From Shinisaurus crocodilurus (Eukaryota > Chordata > Lepidosauria > Squamata > Shinisauridae): 64,000 bases of DNA. The translations under genes and the position numbers were made by a program. The notes beneath the pieces are model-generated. The model saw only the letters and a list, made by a program, of their open reading frames with translations. It had not been told where the DNA came from and ran no database searches. Of this stretch, positions 1 through 8,884 are shown one piece after another. The DNA is taken from NCBI GenBank assembly GCA_021292165.1, contig JAHFWL010001001.1, positions 1,658,182 through 1,722,181 on the forward strand, written 5' to 3'. Each line of letters opens with the position of its first letter. Position 1 is the stretch's first letter.

Positions 1-984
1 TATGCGGGCTTTGCTTCTGGAAAGTTCCTTTTGGAAGCTGTGTGTGCAGAGATGCTATGACATAATTCTCCTCCTGTATCCCTAAATTATACTCTTCTCC
101 TCTTCTTTCTGGCTATGTGCACACCAGAATATTACATGAGTGAATAGAAAGTGTGAAGAATATGGTACCGGTTATGCAGAATCCAGCGACCTGACAATCT
201 CAGTTTTGAATTAGGAAAAATAGCATGTTTCTACTAGTATGGTTGCTTGAAGAATGAAATCTCTCTATATTCCGATGCAAATTCACCCTGTCTGTGCCTC
301 TTGGACTAACATGTGGATTGGAACTTGGTTATCTACTATCTTTCACACTTTGCAAATGCTCCAGCATGGTTCTCGCCCCCCCCCCCCCATGTATCAAAAT
401 ACATTTAGAAATGCATATTTGGAGAGAAAGCATGTTTTAAAAACCATGTGTTTACTTACATAAATGCAGACTTCTTAATAGCAAATTAAGTAGAAATGGG
501 ATTGAACGGATCTGTCGTGAACAGGTGTGAAAGTGACAAGGACTGGAAATGGAGTGGTTCATCCATCTTTAGTTTCTAGTCCTTATGAATATAAGGACAG
601 GCTTTGAAGTATGTGAGCAATACCTGCGGAAAGCTCTGGGGCCAAAGGGTGAGTGAATAGGATCTTTGCTGGTCGCAAGGCAGGGGCTTCGGTGCTCTCC
701 GTAGTTCGTTTCTGAGAACAAACAAAACCAGAATAATTAATACAAAATTAGAGAAATCCTACATGTCTGCATAATTTCGTATGGACAGAACAGAATACGT
801 TTATTGCACAATCTAAAGATCATTGCACAATCTAAAGATCATTGCACTAATTTTATATGGGTTGCATCACCCAATTCCCCCCCCCCCACTGTAGGGTTTG
901 CATTACATTGGGCCTGGAATTCTGATTTGCTTTTCACCCCTTATCATTTTATGCTCATCTTACAAGGACACAGCTTCTGCGTTT
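1..984. other. TBX5 intron 7, unassigned part
   Basis: AT-rich DNA without a recognised repeat apart from short C runs near 377 and 880 and a direct duplication of a 19-base phrase (cacaatctaaagatcattg) around 807-844. It lies upstream of exon 8 on the TBX5 sense strand, so it is read as intron 7. No coding signal was found. Confidence 0.6.
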
Positions 985-1290
985 TTTGATTAGCAGGGAC
1001 ACTGACATCATCTGCCTCCCCACCTCAGACTTCCCTGTTCCCTCTGAGCTGAGCTGCAATCCTCACAGTAGCTGATGGAACATGAATTTTCTCAGCAAAA
1101 AATATTGTTCCCTGTTGTACTGCAAAGTATTTTGGGACGCCTTGGTCTTGATCTTCTCAAAAGATCTGCTCCTGGCAGAGACGAAAGCTGCCTGCATTTT
1201 TGGTCTCTCTTTGGGGTCGTAGCTATGACGACTGCAATGATGAGTGCCTGCATTTCAACTTTTACCGCTACATCACTGCTCCTACTTTCA
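985..1290 (+). mobile_element. hAT-like non-autonomous element, family D copy 1
   Basis: Shares a long block with copies at 22213-22586, 36243-36429 and 36444-36850: a 'gactctgacatcacctgcc'-like start, a C-rich part with 'ctgcaatcctcacag', then 'agacctgctcctgg', and a 'tgcctgcattt' end. Better copies begin CAGTGGTGTAG and end CACCACTG, which suggests hAT. Both ends of this copy are worn. Confidence 0.5.
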
Positions 1291-1293
1291 CAC

Positions 1294-1298
1294 ATTCC

Positions 1299-1374
<76 letters not shown>
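1294..1374. repeat. (CA)n followed by (GT)n, a dinucleotide palindrome
   Basis: About 30 bases of CA units run through AAACACG into more than 40 bases of GT units. The two halves are reverse complements, so the tract can form one long hairpin or Z-DNA. Open frames across it on both strands are Thr-His or Cys-Val repeats and are not genes. Confidence 0.95.
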
Positions 1375-1375
<1 letters not shown>

Positions 1376-1411
1376 TTGTGTGTAGAAGGTGAGGGAAATG
1401 ATCCCCCACTA

Positions 1412-1868
1412 CAGAGGGGGTGTTAGGGGGTGGCCCACTAGGGCAGGAGCCCTGAAACCTTCATTTGGAGCCCCGAATCTCTGGGAGGCCCTCTGCCCCA
1501 CCACCCTGCTGCCCAGGGGCACTTGCTGAAATAAAGGTGCCGGGGCCCTGAGGATCTCTGCTGCATCCGATGCCCCTGGATGAGCTGACTTTTTGCTCAC
1601 ATGTGCTTCCTCTCCTGCTGCCCCCCCCTTGAATCTTTCTGCCTGAGGTTTCTTTCTGACATCAAATGCCCTCCTCTCCTCTGTCCATACACCCCTTTCT
1701 ACAAATAGGTGTGTCCTTAGGAGGCAGGGTCCTTGAAAGACACACACAGAGAGAGAGGCCTTTTTAGAGCATCTGTCAGTTAGCATATGCAAATTTGTGC
1801 TTGCTTTTTATTTTTTTAGTGCTGTGGACCTGAGCCCTGGACCTTTTCAGTACTTAGCACAGCCCCTG
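1412..1868 (+). mobile_element. Repeat family R1, copy 1 (about 460 bp, hAT-like ends)
   Basis: Starts CAGAGGGGGTGTTAGG and ends TTAGCACAGCCCCTG, whose reverse complement (CAGGGGCTGTGCTAA) matches the start. Internal landmarks: 'gccccgaatctctggga', 'gggcacttgctgaaa', 'gtgtccttaggag' and 'agcatatgcaaatttgtgc'. Related copies are at 23270-23905, 24554-25000, 31446-31835, 39645-40030, 57352-57455 and 59716-60162. No target duplication is visible here. Open frames inside it are shadows. Confidence 0.65.
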
Positions 1869-2180
1869 CCAGTAACAAAATGCTGCAGCATAGAGGGGGC
1901 TCGTGCTCAGGATCCCAGCCACTCAGCCATACCCTTCTCCAGGACAGGTCATTCCACCCCCCACCCCCGTTCCAACCTGGGTCTCAATTCTCCCCGACAT
2001 TCCAGCATTCTGCGGCCTCTGAGCATCCTCAACACTCAATGGGCTGTTTCCTCCACGCGCCACTCCCTGCTTCTTAGGGCATCTTTCCCCAATCAGGTGC
2101 CCTCCTGATGTTTTGGACGACAACTCCCAGCATTCCCGACTATTGGCCATGCTGGCTGGGGCTGGTGGGAGTTGAAGTTA
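1865..2180 (+). repeat. Interspersed repeat P, copy 1, ending in a hAT-type hairpin
   Basis: Matches the reverse complement of 8330-8715 over most of its length: 'acaaaatgctgcagc', a C-rich middle, 'gggctgtttcc', 'cactccctgcttctt', and a 3' hairpin block around 'gttttggacgacaactccc' and 'ggccatgctggctggggct'. The hairpin part also occurs alone at 14318-14408, 25065-25160 and 32125-32225. The two P copies face each other across 6.2 kb of intron 7. Confidence 0.6.
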
Positions 2181-3030
2181 TCGCTTCACAGCTCTCCTCA
2201 CTCTGATTTGACTTCCTTCCGGGAACAGCCGTGGAAACTCTTAAAGGGAGCATGGATTCCATTTTCCGAGCTGTCTCCACTTGGCAGGTCACCGCAGCCC
2301 ACATTTTGGCAGGCTTCAGGAAACAACAAGTGCTGGGTGTCCCTGACTGGGAGCTGCTTCACCGTGTCCCTTGCCCGTTGGGCAACATGGCCGCAACAAC
2401 ATTTGTGCCTGTTGCAGAAGCAGCATTTTTTTGGATTCAGCTCTTCCCGCTGCGGCTAATTCCCCCCCTCACCCCCCCCCCCGTCATGGGGCTTGTTCAA
2501 TTTTTAAAATAATTCCCTCAGTTGTCACAGCAATAATTCCTCTCTCACGGTTTGGCTGGGACAAAGTCGAGCCCTTTGTCCTGGAGATGAGTGTGATGTC
2601 TTCATCACCACATAGTCGTAGAGTCTCCCAACAGTCCTGATTTACCAAGCGATACTCCCCCATTTTCTGGGGCTTGTCCCAGAACTTCGTAATGGGGCAA
2701 CAGCTGGTAAATACCTGCCCCTGTTTTTTGTCTTTTTGTGTGCAAGGGTGGGTGGAACGGTTTGTTGCAATGTTCTGAGTTGCTGGTCAGATTTGGCATT
2801 TCGCAGCTGACTTCAGAGCTCTGCAGGGTTAGAGGACATGTTGAGATGGTCCATCCCCTAAGTTGCATTCGATCCCTTAAGCTGTTTCTTGGAGGCCCAC
2901 CAAGGCCTGTTTCTGGACTGCATGCTGTCTGTAGTAGCGGCACCAGCAAATCCATGTGCTCTCCGAGGTGTGTGGGGAGACTGATGACGGTGTCCTCTTG
3001 TAACTAAGAACTAGTGCCTGAGTTTGCTTT
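2181..3030. other. TBX5 intron 7, unassigned
   Basis: No repeat family recognised. Mixed composition with a C run at 2461-2485. Several open frames of 80-116 codons cross it on both strands, but they have no recognisable domains or splice context and overlap one another. Confidence 0.5.
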
Positions 3031-3110
3031 TTCTCCTCCTCCCTCACAATCCATTTTCCTTGTGTTATATATTTTAAATTGTAAGCCTGAGGGCAGGGAC
3101 TGTCATATAA
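3031..3110 (+). repeat. Retroposon fragment, family Q
   Basis: The block ending 'taagcctgagggcagggact' recurs at 55742-55840, where the rest of the element ('aagagcggggtataaatgca') follows after an L1 insertion. The ending resembles the 3' end of a SINE or LINE (inference). Confidence 0.55.
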
Positions 3111-3189
3111 GGAATGAAGAAGAAGTCAAATGAGCAGTTTCCACCAGCATATCATGAACATTTCTTTGGGTTTCTAAACTTTATTATAG

Positions 3190-3305
3190 ATTTCATAGAT
3201 CATAGAGTTCGAAGGAGCCTATAAGACTATCGAGTCCAATCCCCTGCTCAATGCAGGAAACTAGAGGAGGGGTCTCCCATCCAAATTATAACCAGGCCTG
3301 ACCCT
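3190..3305 (-). mobile_element. 5S-CR1 SINE, copy 1, truncated
   Basis: Read on the minus strand it keeps the last part of the 5S-like head ('ggcctggtt') and the full CR1-type tail (TTGAGCAGGGGATTGGACTC, then a worn TCTATGATCTATGA end). The 5' half of the head is lost. See the copy at 43460-43628 for the full structure. Confidence 0.8.
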
Positions 3306-3472
3306 AGTGTGTCAGTGGGTTCCCTCCCCCCCCTCGTTGTGTTGTTTTTCTTTGTTGTCTTCATTTCTTTGTTAACATTTAAGGGGGAAAAACAATGTGA
3401 GGGACATACATGCTGTTGTCTTTAAATTTTTACAAGTATTCCAATAAAAAATTCTACATATTTTATCAATTA

Positions 3473-3545
3473 AGGGCGCTGGCTGGGAATGTTGAGAGTT
3501 GTAGGACTTTTTTTCTGTTTAAGCATGCATAAGATTGTGCCCGTC
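3473..3545. mobile_element. Foldback element family B, half copy
   Basis: Contains 'gctgggaatg', 'agttgtaggact', a T run, 'ctgtttaagcatgcat' and a terminal 'gattgtgccc'. This is one arm of the palindrome seen more fully at 4911-5033 and 29936-30075. Confidence 0.6.
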
Positions 3546-3555
3546 ATCACATTAA

Positions 3556-3645
3556 GACTGCAATCATGTATACGCTTACCTAGCAGTAAGTCCCATTGAA
3601 CTCAATGGAGCTTACTTCTGAGTAGACTTGTATAGGATTGCACTA
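3556..3645. mobile_element. Foldback element family I, copy 1
   Basis: Near-palindrome running from 'tgcaatcatgtata' to 'tataggattgca', with inner arms 'agtaagtcccattgaact' and 'caatggagcttacttct'. Further copies are at 11170-11250, 35972-36060 and 59130-59175. Its ends resemble those of families B and E. Confidence 0.75.
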
Positions 3646-3823
3646 TAAGTGTACTTTAAATTCCCCCCCCAAAAATATTTCAGGTCCAATATGTGGGGCA
3701 AAACATTAACATAGGGTAGTGGGTTTTGTTTTTAGCTTTGTTGTTTATTAAATACATGTAAAATCAACATGCTAAATTGGATCACACTAGGGAATCAGAA
3801 CATTTTCTGTTGCAAACTGAAAA

Positions 3824-3874
3824 TTTTGCAGTGCAAATGACCCTATTTTGCATTGGGTCATTTGCACTGCAAAA
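3824..3874. repeat. Perfect 20-bp inverted repeat, 11-nt loop
   Basis: The arm at 3824-3843 (ttttgcagtgcaaatgaccc) is exactly complementary to 3855-3874, around the loop 3844-3854. The flanks stay partly complementary. It is not part of a family I can name, though the words resemble family G. Confidence 0.9.
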
Positions 3875-4015
3875 AATTTACCCGAGTTTGCATAGAGAAT
3901 TTCCCCAGAAGATTTTCTAGTTCAAAGTTTTCTGGAAAACACCACATCACTACGTTAGGACATGGGGCGGTGCTTAAGGCAGATCATGAGATGTTCCTAA
4001 GAGCCATTCGACAGT

Positions 4016-4560
4016 GGAAGGCCGCAATCCTATGCCTCCTGACATTGTCTGGGGTGGGGTGGGGGATAGGATTATTCAGAGTCCATGCTCCGAGGTCCTC
4101 CAACCATGGAGCTGGGACTCCAAATGCAGAGCCCCTGCCCTGCCCCCTCACAGCCGGTACGGAAAGAACCACACCGGCTGCATCTCCAAGGTCGGAAATT
4201 GACCTTGGGGAGGGCTAAAGAGGTCTGCCAGGGAAGGTGGGGGAGGGGAGGAGACTGGAGCCCACGGCTTGCGCCACATCCAAATGGTTCCCCAGCCTTC
4301 TTCCTTCTTCCTCCACACCGCTTCATCTAGATGGCCGAAAACGGCTGCCTAGATGAAATACAGGGTGCGAGGTGCAGGGTGGTGGAATTGGCCGCCGCCA
4401 TGCGCATTGGATGCACGGAAGCCTCAGTGGGCGGTCAACAGTGGGTTGTGCCCCAAGAGACTGCCTAGGGAGGTGCTGGGTTCTCGTTTGCCTGGAGGTA
4501 ACGAAAGAGAGGCCGCTCAGCCATCGGTTCCAGATGCCGCCCTCGTTGCAAGATTCCTGC
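4016..4560 (+). mobile_element. GC-rich element family E, copy 1
   Basis: Starts 'ccgcaatcctatgcc' and contains 'gctccgaggtc', a C-rich block with 'tgcaaatgc', and 'agatggccgaaaacggctgcc'. The same order of blocks appears at 42600-43060 and 46776-47216. Open frames here are GC-driven shadows; the same frames are not kept between copies. Confidence 0.55.
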
Positions 4561-4627
4561 TCTGATCAGGGGGGTTGGACTAGATGATTTCCACGGCCCC
4601 CTTCCAGCTCTCCAGTTCTGTGAATTC
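4560..4627 (+). mobile_element. CR1 LINE 3' end fragment
   Basis: Matches the CR1 3' untranslated end: 'ggttggactagatgattt', 'ccccttccagctct', then a worn TTCTGTGAATTC tail. No coding part remains. Confidence 0.75.
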
Positions 4628-4910
4628 TTTGAGGTATGCTGACCCAGGCTAGGATTGCACAGGGAAGTCTCGTGCAACCAGCCCTTGCCCACGTGCGGGT
4701 CTATTCGTTTATTCATTTTTTAAAGACTCGTACCCTTGTCTGTTGTTCTAAATGCTCCCCGAGGTGGATCACAGCAGGAGATGACACAATTCAGTTCAGA
4801 AAGAGTCACTTGTCTCGATGGCGGGGCAGCTAAGTCAGAGGAGATTTTTTTTTTAATGATTACATTTATATCCCGCCTTTTCCCCCCCTCTCGCAAGACA
4901 GGACTGCTTA

Positions 4911-5033
4911 GGGCGCGATCCTATGCATGTTTAGACAGAAAAAAGTTGTACAAATCTCAGCATTCGGCAGCCATCAGTGCTAGCTGGGGAATACCGGGAG
5001 TTGTAGGCCTTTTTTCTACCTGAACATGTGTAT
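4911..5033. mobile_element. Foldback element family B, copy 2
   Basis: Palindromic: starts 'gggcgcgatcctatgcatg' and 'tttagacagaaaaaag', has a central 'cagccatcagtgctagctg', and ends 'aggccttttttctacc' and 'aacatgtgtatgactgcat'. It sits inside a Sauria SINE. Confidence 0.75.
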
Positions 5034-5097
5034 GACTGCATGCTTACATGGTCCTACTCCTCTCCATTTTGTCCTCACAACAACCCTGTGAGGTAGG

Positions 5098-5318
5098 TCA
5101 CATGGAGGAGAAGGCTATCAATGGCTACTAGTCCTGATGGCTCTATGCTACCTCCAGCATCAGAGGCAGTATGCCTATGTGCACCAGTTGCTGGGGAGCA
5201 TGGGCGGGAAGGTGCTGTTGCACATGTCCTGCTTATGGGATCCCATGGGCCATTGTATGAACAGAAGGCTGGACTAGATGGACCCTTGGTCTGTTCCAGC
5301 ATGGCTCTTCTTGGGTTA
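5098..5318 (+). mobile_element. CR1-like LINE 3' end (TTCTTATG-tail type)
   Basis: Ends 'ggctggactagatggaccc', 'ttggtctg', 'ccagcatggctcttcttgg'. Upstream it has 'ggctactagtcctgatggct' and 'gttgctggggagcatgg', the reverse complement of parts of 11845-12325. It is inserted in a Sauria SINE. Confidence 0.75.
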
Positions 5319-5436
5319 GGCTGAGAGTCAGTGACTGGCCCAAAGTCGCCCAGTGAGCTTCATGGCTGAGTGGGGACAGGAACCCGGATCTCCCAAGTCC
5401 CAGTTGAACGCTCCAACCACTGCGCCACCTGGCTCT

Positions 5437-6295
5437 TCACTGGAGATGTCACGTTAAAAGCCTTTTTTCACTATCTCTCTAGTGTTCCTACTGCTACTGC
5501 AGCTAAACTTACTGGGCTTGTGGTGAACCCAGGGCAAAGAGTGTCGTCCCCCCCGCCCCACTCCTGGGTGTGAGGATGTCACGTAACTGTCACTTAGGGG
5601 TGGGGCTTCTCCTCCCACAGGTCAGATGACACGTGGCTCATCTTTTGATGGTGGGGTATCTAAGAGGACACAATCGGCCATTAATCTGATCAATCATTCA
5701 ATTGAAACTGATACGATTAATCAGCTAAGCCTTTTTTAATTGCCTCTTTAAAAAAATATATAAAAAAACTCAAAGCAGGATTGACTGGAACTTATTTAGA
5801 CCTACGATTCTGCCTCCGCAAGAGAGAAGAAGGAAAATCAAACTCTAGTCCAATGTAGATTGGCTAAAGCTCCAAAACTATATGCAGTTTTGTAAAAACA
5901 AAAAAAACAAAAAAAACCCCAATAAAAACAAAAATAAAGCCCAATTATGAACAGGTGGCCAACTCTGACTCCAACTTGTTCCTGACGTAAATGTAACAAT
6001 TGGATTCTGGAGCACACCACGTGTAAGCGATGCCAGTGGTCCTGAGCAGGAACGGCATCGTCTTTCTGCAGACGCAAAAGACCACATGTTTCTAATTGGT
6101 ATAAATGCTCTATCTCTTCTTGTATATATATTTATAGGCCCAGGGCATTTCCCCTTTCTTTAAGCGATGTTCTGAGAGACGATAGCCATTCTCAGGACTT
6201 TGACAGCGCAACTGGAAACCATATGATAGACCCCCCCAAACACACTTTCCCCTCTTCGACTAAACATACGTAGTCTGCCATCATTACGGCCTATC
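5437..6295. other. TBX5 intron 7, unassigned
   Basis: No repeat family recognised. Contains A-rich stretches near 5750 and 5900. The minus-strand open frames near 5838-6087 come from A runs read as Phe and Leu codons and are not supported. Confidence 0.5.
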
Positions 6296-6298
6296 TGC

Positions 6299-6489
6299 AT
6301 AGGAAGCTCAGCCTTATACTGAGTCAGACCATCGGGTCCATCTAGCCCAGCATTGTCGGCACTGACGGGCAGCATCTCTCCAGGGTTTCGGACGGGAATA
6401 TTTCCAGTCCTACCCTGGAGAACCCGGGGATTGAACCTGGGACCTTCTGCATGCAAAGCTTCGGATGCTCTACCGTGCAGAGCTACGAG
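6299..6489 (-). mobile_element. tRNA-Ala-derived SINE, copy 1
   Basis: Read on the minus strand: a tRNA-like head with 'tagctctgcacggtagagc' (A box), 'ctttgcatgcagaaggt' and 'ccaggttcaatccccggg' (B box), then a body with 'ccctgga' and 'tgctgggctagatggaccc', ending in a CR1-like 'ctgactcagtata'. The TTTGCATGCAGAAGGTCCC middle resembles tRNA-Ala(TGC). Confidence 0.8.
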
Positions 6490-6751
6490 AGTTGAAAATG
6501 TGAAACTGCACATGCTCAGAGTATTTCTTTTTCTTTTCTTTTTTTTTTTTTTTTTTAAAAAGCAGGATTGGAAAACAGGTTTTCATGTTTTGATTTTGCT
6601 CTAGCAGATCAGGAATGTAGCGGCAGCTGTAGAGCACTGAATGCCAGCAGAGGTGAGAAGAGAAATGTTAGTTGTGTGCTTCACAATGGAAGAAGCACAC
6701 ATGGCTACTGAAAGGGGTCCTCCAAAAGACCATGACATCCATGGTCTAATA
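6490..6751. other. Intron 7 spacer with a T-run
   Basis: A T-rich run at 6527-6556 and otherwise no recognised family. Confidence 0.5.
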
Positions 6752-6886
6752 CAGTGTTTCTCAACCTTGGGTCCCCAGATGTTTTTGGCCTACAACTCCC
6801 AGCATGCCCCAGCCAGCATAGCTGGCTGGGGCATGCTGGGAGTTGTAGGCCAAAAACATCTGGGGACCCAAGGCTGAGAAACACTG
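6752..6886. mobile_element. hAT palindrome family A, copy 1, perfect 8-bp target duplication
   Basis: The 135-bp element is almost entirely self-complementary: CAGTGTTTCTCAACCTTGGG at the left and its complement at the right, with 'tggcctacaactcccagca' arms and the 'agccagcatagctggct' centre. It is flanked by GTCTAATA at 6744-6751 and 6887-6894. An 8-bp duplication and CAG/CTG ends are hAT hallmarks. It has no coding capacity. Confidence 0.93.
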
Positions 6887-6898
6887 GTCTAATATGAG

Positions 6899-7087
6899 GA
6901 ACATAAGAAGCTCCCTTCGACTGAGTCAGACCATTGGTTCATCTAGCCCAGTATTGTTGACACTGACTGGCAGCAACACTCCAGGGTTTCGGGCAGGAGT
7001 TTTTCCTTCCCTACCTGGAGATGCTGGGGATGGAACCGGCGACCTTCTGCATGCAAAGCAGGTGCTCTACCACCGAGCCATGCCCGC
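6899..7087 (-). mobile_element. tRNA-Ala-derived SINE, copy 2
   Basis: Minus-strand copy with the A-box phrase 'gctcggtggtagagcacct', 'gctttgcatgcagaaggtc', the B-box region, and a CR1-like tail 'gggctagatgaaccaatggt' ending in CTTATGTT. It abuts the hAT palindrome just before it. Confidence 0.85.
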
Positions 7088-7390
7088 CCCCCCTTCTCTT
7101 CTTGGATGGCAACTGGCTGCAGCAGAGCCATCACCTCCCTGCTTTTTGATATGGGACTCTGTGCTCTATTCTGAGCTGTGTCAAAATTAGAAGGAACCTG
7201 GTTCTAGGAGGTGGACAGGCCCAGTGTCCATGGGGGGGGGCAGTATGTGTGCCACCAAGCAATAACACTGTGAACCCCTCATGTGCGTGTCACGGCAGGT
7301 GCCAACTCAAAAGAAGCATTCCCTCCTGTGTGCAAAAGAAGAGAGGTGCCTCTTCCAAGTAGGTGCCCCCACCCATGCATTTTTTAAAAA
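7088..7390. other. TBX5 intron 7, unassigned
   Basis: No repeat family recognised. Contains a G run at 7233-7241. Confidence 0.5.
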
Positions 7391-7526
7391 TACAGTCATG
7401 CCTTGGATTGAGAGCATAATTCGTTCCGGAAACGTGCTTGTAATCCAAAACACTCTTATATCAAAATGAAATCCCCCCCAAAAAATGTGTACAGAGATTT
7501 TTAATTTAAGCCGTACTACAGTACTT

Positions 7527-7528
<2 letters not shown>

Positions 7529-7565
<37 letters not shown>
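7529..7565. repeat. (TAA)n microsatellite
   Basis: About 12 TAA units. It probably grew from the A-rich tail of the adjoining minus-strand LINE fragment (inference). Confidence 0.95.
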
Positions 7566-7568
<3 letters not shown>

Positions 7569-7785
7569 TTTATTTCTTACCCATCTCTCTGTCTAGATCG
7601 AGGCGGGGAACAGCAAAAATATAAAATACACAATACATACTATTAAAACATCTTAAAACATATTAAAAACATCATTAAAACATCTTAAAATATCTTTAAA
7701 ACATCTTAAAAACAACTTAAAGGCAACCTAAAATTCCGCCGGATAGGCCTGCCGGAAGAGAGCAGTCTTTATGGCTTTGTATTGC
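7566..7785 (-). mobile_element. L2-like LINE 3' fragment
   Basis: The minus strand gives 'ctcttccggcaggcctatcc' near the coding end, then A/T-rich 3' untranslated sequence with TTTTAAGATG repeats and a 'cgcctcgatctagacagag' phrase. It is inserted inside the mariner-like element. Confidence 0.6.
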
Positions 7786-7896
7786 AAGATGTCACTTGTA
7801 TATCAAGTCAAAAATAAATAAATAAATATTTAAAAATGTGCTTGTCTTGCAAAACGCTCTCAAACCAAGTTACTTGCAATCCAAGGTATTACTGTA

Positions 7897-8329
7897 CACA
7901 TTTGTATTTCAAATTTGTATTTTTTTGTATTTTTATATTAAGAATTTGCATTTTTTTAAAAAAACTAACAGTGAAACTGTTGTAAACCATCCGGAGAGCT
8001 TCAGCTATTGGGCAGTATAGCAATGAAATAAATCAATGAAAACTGCTGGCCAAATTGGGGGCACTGGGGGGGGGGTCAATTCAAAACCTTTCTAATCCGT
8101 CCAGCTAACAAATGAGTCAGCTAAATGTTTGCGGTCCATATTAAGAAATGATTTCTGATGTTCTGGTGTGAGTGTCGATCCTTCTGTAGCCAACATGGCA
8201 CCATCCCTGCACATGAAAGGGGGGGGGGTGTTTGTCGGCAGTCTTTGGGGAACCCCGTTTGTAGAACTTCCATAGCAACAGCTAAAACTTTAGGGAATAA
8301 AAATACATCGCAGCCTTCCCAGCCTCGTG
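7897..8329. other. TBX5 intron 7, unassigned
   Basis: Begins AT-rich. The phrase 'tgtaaaccatccggagagct' with 'attgggcagtatagcaatga' near 7980-8030 looks like another LINE 3' end. Nothing else recognised. Confidence 0.45.
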
Positions 8330-8715
8330 CCCTGCAGAGGTTTAGGACTTCAACTCCTACCAGCCCCAGCCAGCATGGCCAATGGTCAGGAATGCTGGGA
8401 GTTGTAGTCCAAAACATCTGGAGGGCACCTGGTTGGGGGAAGATGCCCGAAGAAGCAGGGAGTGGGGTGTGCGGGAAACAGCCCAAGGAGTACTGAATGG
8501 AAACCTGGGTACTGAATGGAGTACTGGAAACCTGGAGTACTGGAAACCTGGAGTACCTGGAGTACCTGGAGAAACCTGGAAACCTGGAAACCTGGAGTAC
8601 TGGAAACCTGGAGTACTGAATGGAAACCTGGGTAGGAAGAAATGACGTGTCTTGGAGGAGGGCGTTGCTGACTGGCTGGGGTCCTCTACGCTGCAACATT
8701 TTGTTGCTGGGCCCT
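8330..8715 (-). repeat. Interspersed repeat P, copy 2, containing a minisatellite
   Basis: Reverse complement of 1865-2180: the hairpin block at 8345-8440, then 'gaagcagggagtgggg', 'ggaaacagccc', and at the far end 'gctgcaacattttgttgctg'. The stretch between is expanded into a minisatellite (8487-8633). Long open frames on both strands are artefacts of the tandem repeat. Confidence 0.65.
8487..8633. repeat. Minisatellite, GGAAACCTGGAGTACT-type units
   Basis: About 150 bp built from short modules (GAATGGAAACCTGG, GGAAACCTGGAGTACT, GGAGTACCT) in irregular order. It ends 251 bp before the start of TBX5 exon 8. The partner repeat at 1865-2180 lacks the expansion. Confidence 0.95.
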
Positions 8716-8857
8716 TTGCTGAGAAATAATTCTTCTGACCCCGATTGTGAAATGTGGTCCTCCTGCTATCCAAATGACGGTTCGGTGACTGGAGGTGATG
8801 ATGCGGTGGTGGTTAGAATCCAGCGGTGGGCACACAACATTGATATGCTGCCTTCTC

Positions 8858-8884
8858 TGTGTGTGTGTGTGTGTGTATTTTCAG
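8858..8884 (+). promoter_or_regulatory. TBX5: TBX5 exon 8 splice acceptor with a (TG)n tract
   Basis: A run of nine TG units (8858-8876) followed by ATTTTCAG replaces most of the usual polypyrimidine tract. The AG at 8883-8884 is the acceptor. The layout resembles the (TG)m(T)n acceptor of CFTR exon 9, where tract length controls exon skipping through TDP-43 (established knowledge). A similar effect here is inference. Confidence 0.9.

Larger units (their letters stand above)
4857..5436 (-). mobile_element. Sauria-type tRNA SINE, copy 1, interrupted twice
   Basis: On the minus strand it runs from the tRNA-like head (complement of 5360-5436) through 'caaccctgtgaggtaggt' (reverse complement) to the 'cccgccttt' tail at 4870. 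Two other repeats split it: a family B foldback at 4911-5033 and a CR1-like end at 5098-5318. The SINE is therefore the oldest of the three. Confidence 0.85.
7391..7896. mobile_element. Mariner-like element interrupted by a LINE fragment
   Basis: Outer ends are TACAGTCATGCCTTGGATTG (7391) and CAATCCAAGGTATTACTGTA (ending 7896), inverted, with TA at both borders as for Tc1/mariner insertions. Inner phrases 'ttcgttccggaaacgtgct' and 'gcttgtcttgcaaaacgct' match a second copy at 62348-62627. The middle (7525-7790) is a (TAA)n run plus a LINE piece that came in later. Confidence 0.8.

Noticed and set aside
8487..8633. CRISPR or satellite array
   Set aside because: Units are variable and short with no unique spacers; it is a small minisatellite inside a dispersed repeat.
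8121..8773. 138-192 codon minus-strand frames and a 184-codon plus-strand frame at 8620
   Set aside because: The minus frames are products of the minisatellite; the plus frame only overlaps exon 8 in the wrong frame.
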